A stretch of DNA of 64,000 bases from an uncultured Tateyamaria sp. (GCF_947503415.1 NZ_CANNDS010000001.1:744001-808000), one strand, 5' to 3'. Positions 41,500 through 51,467 are shown, counted from the first letter of the stretch. Translations and numbers: made by a program. The notes: generated by a model from the letters alone, not told the origin.

Positions 41500-43140
41500 T
41501 TAAAAACCTGCCGCTTGCAGCGCAGTGACCATGCGACGGCCAACGTCGTAATCCGCGGCCGGGTGCTTCTGGCGGTATTCCTCCAAATCGAAATACGGCA
41601 ATTGACGGCGCAGGCGCTGGCCCGTCTGCATCATCTCTTCATGCTGATCCAAGTGATAATGGGCACACAGCTTGGTGCGCAGGGTCGACACGTGACGCGC
41701 GTTCAATTCAAGCGACAGGTCAGCCAATTCGACCGCCTGTTCATACTCTTCCGCAGACACGTGAGCAAAAGATGCAAAGGAATGAAACAGATATCCCAAC
41801 GGGTCAATCGGCGACAGGCGATGCGCCTTTTCCACATATTCGACCGCCGTCGCGGAATTGTCGCGGAAGGCATGGGTCACACCGCTGAACAGCCACGACA
41901 TCGCGTCGTTGGGGTTGACCTCCAAAGCCTTTGAGAACCGTTTTTCGGCAACGCCCTGACTGTTGTTCAGCGCCGAATGGACGACCCCGTCCACAGCAAG
42001 GCACAACGAATTGTCCGGGTCCAGATCCAACGCCCGCTGCGTGAATTCAGAGGCCAGCAGCGCATCCGATTTGGCATCCGAACTCCACCCGTTCCAGATC
42101 GACATGATGTACCAGTCGCCCAACCACGCCAGTGGTTCGGCAGCATGGGGCGCGCGGGCGACGGATTCCTCGATCAATTGGCGGGCCTTGGCAAAGCTTG
42201 CCAGTTTCAGCTCGTGCATCATGCCGACCCCGGCCAGCAGCAGGCGGTGATCCTCCAGATCAGACAGGTGGCGGCCCCGGGCATAGCGCACGGTGTCAGA
42301 GGCAATCATGCGCCCGACGGCGGTTGTCAGCTCTGCGATGGCCTCGCTTTTGGATGACAGGAAATCGGCGATAGGCGCGGTAAAGGATCTGGTCCACAGG
42401 ATACGTCCCGTCGACGTGTCGATGAAATCGGCGTCCAGCGTGGCATTCAGATTCTGCGTGCGCAGCGATCCGTTCAGGCAGTAATGGGCCCCAAGGGTGT
42501 TCTGGATGGTCTGAGTATCGAGGTTCTGCACGCTCAACTGTCGCGCCGACATATGCGAGATCACCGACATCAGGCTGGATTTCGACAGCGACCGGCACAC
42601 TTCCTCGGCCACGAAATCCCCCATGACGCTCATGCTTTGGTCGCTCGAGATCAGCCGGAACGGCACAACGGCCACGGTTGGCAGAATGGACGGCGGTGGG
42701 GGTTGGTGGGCGGTACTGAACAGCCCGTAAATCTGGCTGGGGTTTTGCCGGATGTTGTTCAGCCACTCCTCGAACCCATGTTCACGGATGTCCAGACCTT
42801 CCAGGAACGTGGCGCCCCCCGGACGGCCCAGAAACCGCACGTTCTGCATGGTCAGCGTCAATTCGGAATGGGTTGCCGTCAGGAAGTCCTCGAAATCCTC
42901 GCCCAGCAGCGCCTTGATGTCAGAGACCGCCCGCCGCAGGCTCTGCCGCCCACTGTCGAACGTGGATTGGCCCCACAACGTGTCCTGCAGGAAGCTGCGG
43001 GTGCGACGCCCAAAGGGCGCAGTGGCAAGCAAGGCGAACAGGGCCTTGTGCTTGGTTCCGGTAATCTCATAGCCGTTCTGGCCCGCCTTGCGCACAACGC
43101 ACGGACCGAACAGATTGATCTCAAGCACTTTGCCAGCCAC
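41500..43140 (-). CDS. winged-helix (SARP/CadC-like) regulator with TolB-like and TPR regions
   Basis: 546 residues from GTG 43140, with GGGGGAG about 5 nt upstream; a TTG at 43164 is the longer option. The N-terminal ~100 residues (INLFGPCVVRKAG...HKALFALLATAP, SFLQDTLWG, SGRQSLRRAVSDIKALLG) are an OmpR/SARP-type DNA-binding domain. PTVAVVPFRLIS through ATLDADFIDTSTGRILWTRSF resembles the TolB-like nucleotide-cyclase-associated domain. The rest is TPR-like (WLGDWYIMS, ALDLDPDNSLCLAVDGVVH, ALEVNPNDAMSWLFSGV, AHRLSPIDPLGYLFHSF). It lies 37 nt upstream of the PAP2-like gene and is the likely regulator of the unit. Confidence 0.8.
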   Translation of the reverse strand: MAGKVLEINLFGPCVVRKAGQNGYEITGTKHKALFALLATAPFGRRTRSFLQDTLWGQSTFDSGRQSLRRAVSDIKALLGEDFEDFLTATHSELTLTMQNVRFLGRPGGATFLEGLDIREHGFEEWLNNIRQNPSQIYGLFSTAHQPPPPSILPTVAVVPFRLISSDQSMSVMGDFVAEEVCRSLSKSSLMSVISHMSARQLSVQNLDTQTIQNTLGAHYCLNGSLRTQNLNATLDADFIDTSTGRILWTRSFTAPIADFLSSKSEAIAELTTAVGRMIASDTVRYARGRHLSDLEDHRLLLAGVGMMHELKLASFAKARQLIEESVARAPHAAEPLAWLGDWYIMSIWNGWSSDAKSDALLASEFTQRALDLDPDNSLCLAVDGVVHSALNNSQGVAEKRFSKALEVNPNDAMSWLFSGVTHAFRDNSATAVEYVEKAHRLSPIDPLGYLFHSFASFAHVSAEEYEQAVELADLSLELNARHVSTLRTKLCAHYHLDQHEEMMQTGQRLRRQLPYFDLEEYRQKHPAADYDVGRRMVTALQAAGF

Positions 43141-43302
43141 GAAAACTCCCCCAGCGCCACACAAAGAAGTTAACGGAACTCCCCTGTCCGAAAAAGCGAC
43201 TTCACGCTTTATTCACGCGCCGCAATCCACCGGACCTGCCATAGTTCACCTCAGGGACACCCTGCGCCCATGTCGGGGGACTTTCAGGATGGGAGATGCG
43301 CA

Positions 43303-43512
43303 ATGATCATTACACCCAAATGCTTGCCAAGTACGGCCGCAACCGGCGAGCCGCTGACCGCGCGGGACGTGATCGACTTCCACATCCGCTGGGACGAGTT
43401 TCGCCCCGTGGCCAAGTCCATGCATGGCCTGCCGGACCTGTCGCAGGATCAGGCCGAGACCTTGTACTGGCTGATCGAACTGTCCGACCGCGTACACAAG
43501 GAAGACCTGTAA
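43303..43512 (+). CDS. small protein of unknown function
   Basis: 69 residues from ATG 43303 with GGGAG 8 nt upstream. MIITPKCLPSTAATGEPLTARDVIDFHIRWDEFRPVAKSMHGLPDLSQDQAETLYWLIELSDRV suggests a short soluble helical protein with one cysteine. No family recognised. It is divergent from the SARP-like regulator across 162 nt, which could place it under the same promoter region. Confidence 0.6.
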   Translation: MIITPKCLPSTAATGEPLTARDVIDFHIRWDEFRPVAKSMHGLPDLSQDQAETLYWLIELSDRVHKEDL

Positions 43513-43703
43513 CCGTATTTGAAACCATTTTTCAGCCAGCCCCCCGTGTCCCAACAGATCACGTGGGCCGGCCGCACAACAGGCTACGAATTCGGGGCGC
43601 ATAAGATTGCCAATGTGACCCGATTTGGCCGGAATTCGCCCGCGTATCGTAACGGCGAAACTGTAAAGTATCCGGCCAAACCTGTGCCCCGGGCTATCCG
43701 CGC

Positions 43704-45230
43704 TCAGACAAGCTCCCCCGCCGACATCCGCTCCAGAAACGCCTCCGCCTCCGACAACACGGTCGCACGGCGGTCCGCGTCCATCCGGTCCCACGTCCGG
43801 TACATGTTCCCCATCCGCGCATTGTTCGAAAACCGGTCCCGATGCCGATCCAGAAAATGCCAATACAGCAGGTTGAACGGACACGCCCCCTCGCCCGTCT
43901 TCACGCTGACCTTGTAATGGCACCCCTTGCAGTAATCCGACATCCGGTTGATGTAGGCGCCTGACGACACATAGGGCTTCGACGCGATCACCCCGCCATC
44001 GGCAAACAGCGACATGCCCACGACATTCGGCGCCTCCACCCACTCAAACGCATCCGCATAAACGGCCAGATACCACTCCGACACCTGCGCCGGATCAAGC
44101 CCCGCAAGCAGCGCAAAATTCCCCGTCACCATCAGCCGCTGAATATGGTGGGCATAGGCTTCGGCCCCCGTCTGCTCCACCGCCTTCGACACGCAACGCA
44201 TCCGCGTCTCGGCCCCCCAGTAAAACTCCGGCAACTTCCGCTGATGGTTCAACCCATTGCGGCGCGGATAGTCCGGCCCCTCGTGAAAATAGATGCCCCG
44301 CACATATTCCCGCCAGCCAATGATCTGACGAATGAACCCTTCGGCTGCATTGATGGGCGCATCGCCATCCTTCCACGCCTGCTCCACAGCGCGGCACACT
44401 TCCAAAGGATCCAGCAGGCCCACATTGATATAAAGCCCCACAACCGCGTGATAGAGAAACCGGTTCTCCGCCAGCATCGCATCCTGAAAGTCGCCAAACT
44501 TCGGCAACGCATGTTTCACGAAATGGGTCAGCGCCCGCCGCGCTTGCCCCTGATCGGTGGCAAACCAGAACGGGTGCAAATCGCCAAAATGATTGCCAAA
44601 GCGGCGCTCGACCAGCGCCAGCACCTCTTCCACCACCGCGTCGGGCGTGAACTGCATCGGCCCGCCAAAATCCACATCATCGGGCGCAGGTTTGCGGTTG
44701 TCGTGGTCGTAATTCCACTTGTCCCCGGCGGGCTTATCGCCCTCCATCATCAACCCGGTCTTGCGGCGCATCTCGCGATAGAAATACTCCATCCGCAGCG
44801 CCTTGCGCCCCTCGGCCCAGTCCTCGAACTCCTTGTGCGAGGCAATGAACCGATCATCCTCCAGCAGCGTCACGGTCAGCGGACAATCTTCCAGCGCCGC
44901 AATCAACCGATACTCCCCGGGCCGCGTCGCAATCACCTCCGACGCGCCGTACTGATCCGCCCGGCGCAGCAACTCGCCGGGGATCGACTGGCTGTTCTCG
45001 GTATCATCCGATTCGGAATAGGCAACGGTCCAGCCACCCTCCCGCAACCGCGCCGCAAACTTGCGCATGGATGCCAGAATAAACGCGATCTTCTTGGGGT
45101 GATGGGGCACATAAGACCCCTCCTCCGCCACCTCAGCCATCACGACGATGTCCGACGCCTTGTCGGCAGCATTCAACGCCGCCACATCTTCAGACAACTG
45201 ATCGCCCAAAACCAAAATCAACCGGCTCAC
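43704..45230 (-). CDS. FeS-type (6-4) photolyase / cryptochrome-related protein (PhrB, FeS-BCP)
   Basis: 508 residues from the second of two adjacent GTG codons (45230), chosen because GGAGG is then 7 nt upstream and a GTGA overlap forms with the SDR stop. The N-terminal photolyase-related domain starts SRLILVLGDQLS. The FAD-binding C-terminus has ENRFLYHAVVGLYINVGLLDP, GWREYVRGIYF and HIQRLMVTGNFALLAGLDP. Four cysteines for a 4Fe-4S cluster are in RMRCVSKAV, DYCKGCHYKV and GACPFNLLYW. Members repair (6-4) photoproducts with blue light. Confidence 0.9.
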   Translation of the reverse strand: MSRLILVLGDQLSEDVAALNAADKASDIVVMAEVAEEGSYVPHHPKKIAFILASMRKFAARLREGGWTVAYSESDDTENSQSIPGELLRRADQYGASEVIATRPGEYRLIAALEDCPLTVTLLEDDRFIASHKEFEDWAEGRKALRMEYFYREMRRKTGLMMEGDKPAGDKWNYDHDNRKPAPDDVDFGGPMQFTPDAVVEEVLALVERRFGNHFGDLHPFWFATDQGQARRALTHFVKHALPKFGDFQDAMLAENRFLYHAVVGLYINVGLLDPLEVCRAVEQAWKDGDAPINAAEGFIRQIIGWREYVRGIYFHEGPDYPRRNGLNHQRKLPEFYWGAETRMRCVSKAVEQTGAEAYAHHIQRLMVTGNFALLAGLDPAQVSEWYLAVYADAFEWVEAPNVVGMSLFADGGVIASKPYVSSGAYINRMSDYCKGCHYKVSVKTGEGACPFNLLYWHFLDRHRDRFSNNARMGNMYRTWDRMDADRRATVLSEAEAFLERMSAGELV

Positions 45231-45889
45231 CACGGCACCTCCGCCCCAGAATAGTCAAAGAACTTGCCGGTCTGCTCCGGTCCCAGCCCCTTCATGACGG
45301 ATATCAACTCATCAGCGGCCTGCCCCGGTTCCACCGCCGGATGCCGCCCCAGATATTTCTCGGTAAACGCCGTCTTCACCGTCCCCGGATGCAAGGCCAC
45401 AACCGCCGCTTGCTTGTGCGTGCGCGCCAATTCCACAGACGCCGTGCGCACCACCTGGTTCACCGCCGCCTTGGCCGCCCGATACGAAATCCACCCGCCA
45501 ATCCGGTTGTCCCCGATCGACCCAACCCGCGCCGACAACACCGCCAGAACGCCCGGCGCATCCCGATCGAGCAGGCCATGCGCATGGCTCAACACCAGCG
45601 CAGGCCCCACCGCGTTCAGCGCAAACTGATCCATCATCGCAGCAGGCTCCAAACCCTTGATGGTCTTTTCAGGCCCCGCCCCATCAATCTCCAACGCCCC
45701 CGTCGCCACGACGACAACACCATACGGCCCACGCCCCGCCAAATGCCGTGCAACAGACGCCGCATCGGTCACATCAAACCCGTCCTCAGAGCGCGACAGC
45801 CGATCAACCTCAGCCCCGCGCGCCTCAAACCCGGCCGCCAAGGCAGACCCAATGCCGCCCGACGCCCCCAATATCAAAACCTTATCCAT
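45227..45889 (-). CDS. short-chain dehydrogenase/reductase, C-factor-like
   Basis: 220 residues from ATG 45889. KVLILGASGGIGSALAAGFEARGAEVDRL is the nucleotide-binding start; SARVGSIGDNRIGGWISYRAAKAAVNQVVR holds the Ser-Tyr-Lys (S...YRAAK) catalytic set; VVALHPGTVKTAFT follows as in the CsgA/C-factor class. The substrate is unknown. It overlaps the photolyase gene by 4 nt and is probably co-transcribed with it. The frame extends to 45931 into a repeat element. Confidence 0.87.
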   Translation of the reverse strand: MDKVLILGASGGIGSALAAGFEARGAEVDRLSRSEDGFDVTDAASVARHLAGRGPYGVVVVATGALEIDGAGPEKTIKGLEPAAMMDQFALNAVGPALVLSHAHGLLDRDAPGVLAVLSARVGSIGDNRIGGWISYRAAKAAVNQVVRTASVELARTHKQAAVVALHPGTVKTAFTEKYLGRHPAVEPGQAADELISVMKGLGPEQTGKFFDYSGAEVPW

Positions 45890-45925
45890 GACCGCACCAG
45901 CTAGCCGCCAATCCCGATCCATCAA

Positions 45926-45973
45926 CTTCATCTTGCCAAATAAACTCCCCCCGGAGGGCCGGCCAGCCTCCGG
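45926..45973. repeat. intergenic repeat element (CTTGCCAAATA family) with hairpin
   Basis: CTTCATCTTGCCAAATAAAC (start of a 22-nt block, 45926-45947) occurs identically before dut at 62016-62037. It is followed here by a CCGGAGG...CCTCCGG hairpin (45951-45973). Its A/T-rich core followed by a GC hairpin resembles the elements at 15691 and 35833. Confidence 0.6.
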
Positions 45974-46005
45974 AATTCCCCACTTCCCATTTCAAACGCA
46001 GCGCG

Positions 46006-46011
46006 TATAAC
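46006..46011 (+). promoter_or_regulatory. candidate -10 box of the leu leader transcript
   Basis: TATAAC ends 8 nt before the ATG of the leader peptide at 46019, so transcription would begin at or next to the ATG, giving a leaderless start. The -35 region is weak (TTCCCA about 16 nt upstream). Confidence 0.45.
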
Positions 46012-46018
46012 TATCCCC

Positions 46019-46099
46019 ATGACACACGCCATGCATATCCCGACCGCACGCCGTTCCGGCGCGCTCCTGCGTGGCCTCCTGCTCCTAATCCGCCTCTGA
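46019..46099 (+). CDS. leucine-rich leader peptide of the leuA attenuator
   Basis: 26 codons. MTHAMHIPTARRSGALLRG is followed by LLLLIRL; 7 of the last 12 residues are leucine, mostly with CTC and CTG codons, ending in TGA at 46097-46099. No Shine-Dalgarno sequence precedes it, which fits a leaderless mRNA starting at the ATG. The stop codon lies inside the first stem of the attenuator. When leucyl-tRNA is scarce the ribosome should stall on the leucine run and change the RNA fold. Confidence 0.85.
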   Translation: MTHAMHIPTARRSGALLRGLLLLIRL

Positions 46100-46142
46100 G
46101 CGTGCCCAACGGCGCGACCGCTCAGAGGATGCCTTTCGCGCC
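46093..46142 (+). promoter_or_regulatory. transcription attenuator before leuA, with alternative stems
   Basis: CCTCTGAGCG (46093-46102) and CGCTCAGAGG (46119-46128) form a perfect 10-bp stem. GGCGCG (46111-46116) inside its loop can instead pair with CGCGCC (46137-46142), so the two folds exclude or constrain one another. A ribosome on the leader stop would cover the left arm of the first stem. No long T-run is seen, so whether the second fold terminates or hides the leuA start is open. Confidence 0.6.
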
Positions 46143-46172
46143 AAGGCCTTAGGACAGAAAAAGAGAATTCAA

Positions 46173-47744
46173 ATGACCCAAGACACGAAAACTCAGGACC
46201 GGGTTGTCATCTTTGACACAACCCTGCGCGATGGCGAACAATCCCCCGGCGCCACCATGACCCACGCCGAAAAGCTCGAAATCGCGGGCCTTCTGGACGA
46301 AATGGGCGTCGATATCATCGAAGCGGGCTTTCCCATCGCGTCCGAAGGGGACTTCAACGCGGTCAGCGAGATCGCCAAGAACGCGCAAAACTCGGTGATC
46401 TGCGGCCTTGCCCGCGCCCAACTCGGTGACATCGACCGCTGTTGGGAGGCGGTCAAACACGCCGATAAACCGCGCATCCACACCTTCATCGGCACCTCGC
46501 CCCTGCATCGCGCCATCCCGAACCTGACCAAGGACGAAATGGCCGAACGGATCGAACAGACGGTCACCCACGCCCGCAACCTCTGCGACAACGTGCAATG
46601 GTCGCCCATGGACGCCACCCGTACCGAGATGGATTACCTCTACCGCGTCGTCGAAATCGCGATCAAAGCAGGGGCCACCACGATCAACATCCCCGACACG
46701 GTCGGCTACACCGCCCCGCGCGAAAGTGCTGATCTGATCCGCAAACTGATCGAAAACGTGCCCGGCGCGGATGAGGTGATCTTCGCCACCCACTGCCACA
46801 ACGATCTGGGGATGGCGACGGCGAACTCCCTCGCCGCGGTCGAAGCAGGCGCACGCCAGATCGAATGCACGATCAACGGTCTGGGCGAACGCGCGGGCAA
46901 CACAGCACTCGAAGAGGTCGTGATGGCCCTCAAGGTCCGCAACGACATCATGCCGTTCCAGACCGGCATCGACTCGACCAAGATCATGAACATCTCGCGC
47001 CGCGTCGCCGCCGTCAGCGGTTTCCCCGTCCAGTTCAACAAGGCCATCGTCGGCAAAAACGCCTTCGCCCACGAAAGTGGCATCCACCAGGACGGCATGC
47101 TCAAAAACGCCGAGACGTTCGAGATCATGCGCCCCGAAGACGTCGGCCTGTCCGAGACCAACCTCGTCATGGGCAAACACTCCGGCCGTGCGGCCTTGCG
47201 CGACAAGCTCGAACAGCTGGGCTTCGAAGTGGGCGACAACCAACTCAAGGACGTCTTCGTCCGGTTCAAGGCGCTCGCCGACCGCAAAAAGGAAATCTTC
47301 GACGACGACCTGATCGCGCTGATGCGCACGTCCGAGGACGAGGACTCCACCCGCCTTCGCATCGTCTCGCTGGCCGTGCAATGCGGCACCGAAGGCCCGC
47401 AACAGGCCGAACTGACCATGGAGATCGACGGCGCGGTGCACAGCACCACCCAGACCGGCGACGGCCCGGTCGACGCCACTTTCAACGCGGTCAAGGCGCT
47501 CTTCCCCCACGACGCTCGCTTGCAGCTTTACCAGGTCCACGCCGTGACCGAAGGCACCGACGCGCAGGCCACAGTCTCCGTCCGCATGGAGGAAGACGGC
47601 CGCATCGTCACCGGCCAATCGGCCGACACCGACACGGTGGTGGCAAGTGCCAAGGCCTACGTCCACGCCCTCAACCGCCTGCTGGTCCGGCGCGAAAAGG
47701 GCGGCACCGACAAGGCCGAGATTAGCTACAAAGACGTCAGCTGA
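46173..47744 (+). CDS. leuA: 2-isopropylmalate synthase
   Basis: 523 residues. VVIFDTTLRDGEQSPGATMT is the acetyl-CoA/metal site of the LeuA barrel; EAGFPIASEGDF, CGLARAQ, FIGTSPLHRA and HCHNDLGMATANSLAAVEAGA (HxH metal ligands) follow. The C-terminal domain (LRIVSLAVQCGTEG through ADTDTVVASAKAY) is the regulatory leucine-binding region. It makes 2-isopropylmalate from 2-oxoisovalerate, the first step of leucine synthesis. Expression is likely set by the upstream attenuator, and activity by leucine feedback. Confidence 0.97.
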   Translation: MTQDTKTQDRVVIFDTTLRDGEQSPGATMTHAEKLEIAGLLDEMGVDIIEAGFPIASEGDFNAVSEIAKNAQNSVICGLARAQLGDIDRCWEAVKHADKPRIHTFIGTSPLHRAIPNLTKDEMAERIEQTVTHARNLCDNVQWSPMDATRTEMDYLYRVVEIAIKAGATTINIPDTVGYTAPRESADLIRKLIENVPGADEVIFATHCHNDLGMATANSLAAVEAGARQIECTINGLGERAGNTALEEVVMALKVRNDIMPFQTGIDSTKIMNISRRVAAVSGFPVQFNKAIVGKNAFAHESGIHQDGMLKNAETFEIMRPEDVGLSETNLVMGKHSGRAALRDKLEQLGFEVGDNQLKDVFVRFKALADRKKEIFDDDLIALMRTSEDEDSTRLRIVSLAVQCGTEGPQQAELTMEIDGAVHSTTQTGDGPVDATFNAVKALFPHDARLQLYQVHAVTEGTDAQATVSVRMEEDGRIVTGQSADTDTVVASAKAYVHALNRLLVRREKGGTDKAEISYKDVS

Positions 47745-47771
47745 CCTGAACACCCAACCGGGGCGAAGCCA

Positions 47772-49532
47772 ATGCAATACCACCTCAACGGCTTCCGCCC
47801 CGGCGACCCCACACAGCACCCACAGGCCGACACCACCAAAACCGACACCGACGTCCTGATCGTCGGCACCGGCCCCGCCGGACTCACGCTCGCGGCCTAC
47901 CTCGCGCAATTCCCCCACATCCGCACGCGCATCATCGAACGGCGCGACGGCCCGCTGGTCATGGGGCAAGCCGATGGCATCGCCTGCCGCACGATGGAGA
48001 TGTTCGAAGCGTTCAACATCGCCCACCTCGTGAAACACGAAGCCTACCACGTCAATGAAACCACCTTCTGGAACCCCGACGACACAGGCCAGATCACACG
48101 CACCGGGCGCATCGACGACGTCGAAGACGGGCTTTCCGAACAACCCCATGTCATCCTCAGCCAAGCGCGGGTACACGACTTCTACCTCGATCTCATGCGC
48201 AAATCGCCCACGCGGCTGGAACCGGACTACAACACCCAACTCACCGGGCTCACCATCGGGGACAGGGTCACGGCGCACACGACCCAAGGCGACATCCAAA
48301 CCCAATACGTCATCGGCTGCGACGGCGCACGCAGCGCGGTGCGCAAAGCGCTGGACATCCCTCTCAAAGGCGAAGCGGAAAACGCAGCCTGGGGCGTCAT
48401 GGACATCCTTGCGACCACCGACTTCCCCGACATCCGGCTCAAATCCGCCATCCAGTCCCGCGATCAGGGCAGCCTCCTGATCATCCCGCGCGAAGGCGGC
48501 TACATGGTCCGCTTCTACATCGAACTGGCCAAGCTCAACCCCGACGAACGGGTGGCCGACCGGGACCTCACGCCCGACCACCTGATCGCTGCGGCAAACA
48601 GGATCCTCCACCCCTACATTCTGGATGTGAAACAAATCGTCTGGTGGTCCGTCTACGAAATCGGGCAACGGGTCACGGACCAATTCGCCAACACCGCCCC
48701 CGGCGACACGACACCGCCCCGCGTCTTCATCGCAGGCGACGCCTGCCACACCCACAGCCCCAAAGCGGGGCAAGGCATGAACGTGTCGATGCAGGACGCG
48801 TTCAACCTCGGCTGGAAACTGCAAAGCGTCATCGAAGGGCGGGCAGACCCCGCACTCCTGCACAGCTACTCCGCAGAACGCCAAACCATCGCGCAGGACC
48901 TCATCGACTTTGATCGCGATTTCGCCCGCGCCTTTGCGGCCCGCGGCAAAGACCCAAAAGCCTTCCAAAGCCACTTCCAGAAACACGCCCGCTACACCGC
49001 AGGCGTCGAAACCCAATACAAATCCGGGCCACTCACAGGCGCGGACACACACCAGCACCTCGCCACAGGCTACGCAATCGGCAAACGGTTCCACTCGGCA
49101 CCGGTGATCCGCTGGGCGGACGCCCACAAAATGCAGCTTGGCCACACGATCACAGCAGACGGGCGCTGGCGGCTGTTCAATTTCGTGGGCAGCGTTGACC
49201 AGACCGACGCACTGACAGAGACCATCGCCCGGTACACGCCCACAGGCGCAGACCCGGACAGCATCATCGACCTGCGCACGGTTCTGCAAACCCCGCACCG
49301 GGATACGCAGACAGACGCCACACGCTTCCCCACCAAGGGCACGCTTCACCTGCAAGACATGGAAAAACTGTTCTGCCCGGACCCTGCGGCAGACATCTTC
49401 GATGCGCGCGGCATCGACAGAAAGATCGGGGCGCTCGTTCTCGTGCGCCCCGATCAGTACGTGTCACTAGTCCTGCCACCGCAGCAGCAGAACGCACTGG
49501 TTAACTGGTTGGATCAGATACTGAACACCTGA
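47772..49532 (+). CDS. FAD-dependent aromatic-ring monooxygenase (phenol 2-monooxygenase / 3-hydroxybenzoate 4-monooxygenase class)
   Basis: 586 residues. The FAD fold is DVLIVGTGPAGLTLAAYLAQFP, the conserved DG motif is YVIGCDGARSAVRKALDI, and the ribose motif is RVFIAGDACHTHSPKAGQGMNVSMQDAFNLGWKL. The C-terminal ~170 residues form the thioredoxin-like dimerisation domain of the phenol hydroxylase class. It hydroxylates a phenolic substrate with NADPH and O2; the substrate is unknown and no ring-cleavage genes lie nearby. It follows leuA by 27 nt on the same strand. The plus strand is unusually poor in G here. Confidence 0.88.
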   Translation: MQYHLNGFRPGDPTQHPQADTTKTDTDVLIVGTGPAGLTLAAYLAQFPHIRTRIIERRDGPLVMGQADGIACRTMEMFEAFNIAHLVKHEAYHVNETTFWNPDDTGQITRTGRIDDVEDGLSEQPHVILSQARVHDFYLDLMRKSPTRLEPDYNTQLTGLTIGDRVTAHTTQGDIQTQYVIGCDGARSAVRKALDIPLKGEAENAAWGVMDILATTDFPDIRLKSAIQSRDQGSLLIIPREGGYMVRFYIELAKLNPDERVADRDLTPDHLIAAANRILHPYILDVKQIVWWSVYEIGQRVTDQFANTAPGDTTPPRVFIAGDACHTHSPKAGQGMNVSMQDAFNLGWKLQSVIEGRADPALLHSYSAERQTIAQDLIDFDRDFARAFAARGKDPKAFQSHFQKHARYTAGVETQYKSGPLTGADTHQHLATGYAIGKRFHSAPVIRWADAHKMQLGHTITADGRWRLFNFVGSVDQTDALTETIARYTPTGADPDSIIDLRTVLQTPHRDTQTDATRFPTKGTLHLQDMEKLFCPDPAADIFDARGIDRKIGALVLVRPDQYVSLVLPPQQQNALVNWLDQILNT

Positions 49533-49538
49533 CCCCGC

Positions 49539-49560
49539 AGGGTGCGCATACACGGCACAC
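49539..49560. repeat. solitary half REP-like copy
   Basis: AGGGTGCGCATACACGGCAC shares the GGGTGCGCAT core and spacing with the palindromes around the RAYT gene at 8.9-9.5 kb. It is a single diverged arm without its partner, lying between the monooxygenase and YceI genes. Confidence 0.45.
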
Positions 49561-49568
49561 CGCCACGT

Positions 49569-50162
49569 TTACCCACTGGTGCCATCCGCATCGAACATCA
49601 GACGCAAGGTGACGGGCACGGCACGGACGATATTGGGCAGGCTGGCAAGCTCCATCAGCTTGTCGACACCGGGGTCAATCTCTGCATCAGCAGTCGACAG
49701 GAACATCATGCTGTCTGTTGTGACCATCACCTTGTCGTCGGTCAGGCGCATCACGAACATATCGCCATACAACGGCACCTCGACGCCCAGCAGATCAAGG
49801 GTGCCCTCAACCTCCATCACGGCACTGTCGCCCACGGCCACGGCCTCCATCGCGGACATGTCGATCTGGGCGGACACGGTCGCACGCGGGGCGTTCTTGA
49901 ACACATGCTCGACCATACGCTCGTTGCGGATGTCGATATGCGTCTCGACCGAAGACAGATCGATGCCAAGGGTCACGGTGCCATCCTCGGCCACGGATCC
50001 GTCAAGGGATTTGAAGCTATGCACTTCACCGGTGTCATTGAATTTGATGGACCCAAACGCAAGGTTCGACGCATCGCCATCCAGCGTCCAGCCGTCTGCA
50101 GATACAGTGGTTGCCGCCAGTGCCAATCCCAGTCCAAGGGCCGCCATACGCAATGTCTTCAT
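49569..50162 (-). CDS. YceI-family periplasmic protein
   Basis: 197 residues with a Sec signal (LGLGLALAATTVSA). The lipocalin-like YceI barrel is suggested by WTLDGDASNLAFGSIKFNDTGEVHSFKSLDGSV, LSSVETHIDIRNERMVEHVFKN and EGTLDLLGVEVPLYG. Such proteins bind isoprenoid-like lipids; the ligand here is unknown. It is divergent from mreB across about 258 nt. Confidence 0.88.
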   Translation of the reverse strand: MKTLRMAALGLGLALAATTVSADGWTLDGDASNLAFGSIKFNDTGEVHSFKSLDGSVAEDGTVTLGIDLSSVETHIDIRNERMVEHVFKNAPRATVSAQIDMSAMEAVAVGDSAVMEVEGTLDLLGVEVPLYGDMFVMRLTDDKVMVTTDSMMFLSTADAEIDPGVDKLMELASLPNIVRAVPVTLRLMFDADGTSG

Positions 50163-50345
50163 TCTATCCTCCCGAAATGCAGGTTGCTCCGGGCAAGCGG
50201 GCCCAGCTGTCGTATCAACACGACTCGGACCCAGTTTATTCGCTTCCCGTCGGAAAATTTTTCAAATTGCGATCAAAGGTTGGCGAGGTCTCGCCGACTT
50301 TCCCCCTTTTTCAACCCTTTCGTCCGTGCCTGCACGGTCCTATAA

Positions 50346-51467
<1,122 letters not shown>

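Noticed and set aside
46149-49355. A 1068-codon open frame on the minus strand, antisense to leuA and the monooxygenase.
   Set aside because: It mirrors two clear plus-strand genes with intact motifs, and its protein is low-complexity (V, D, G, R rich). The strong lack of G on the plus strand removes stops on the other strand.
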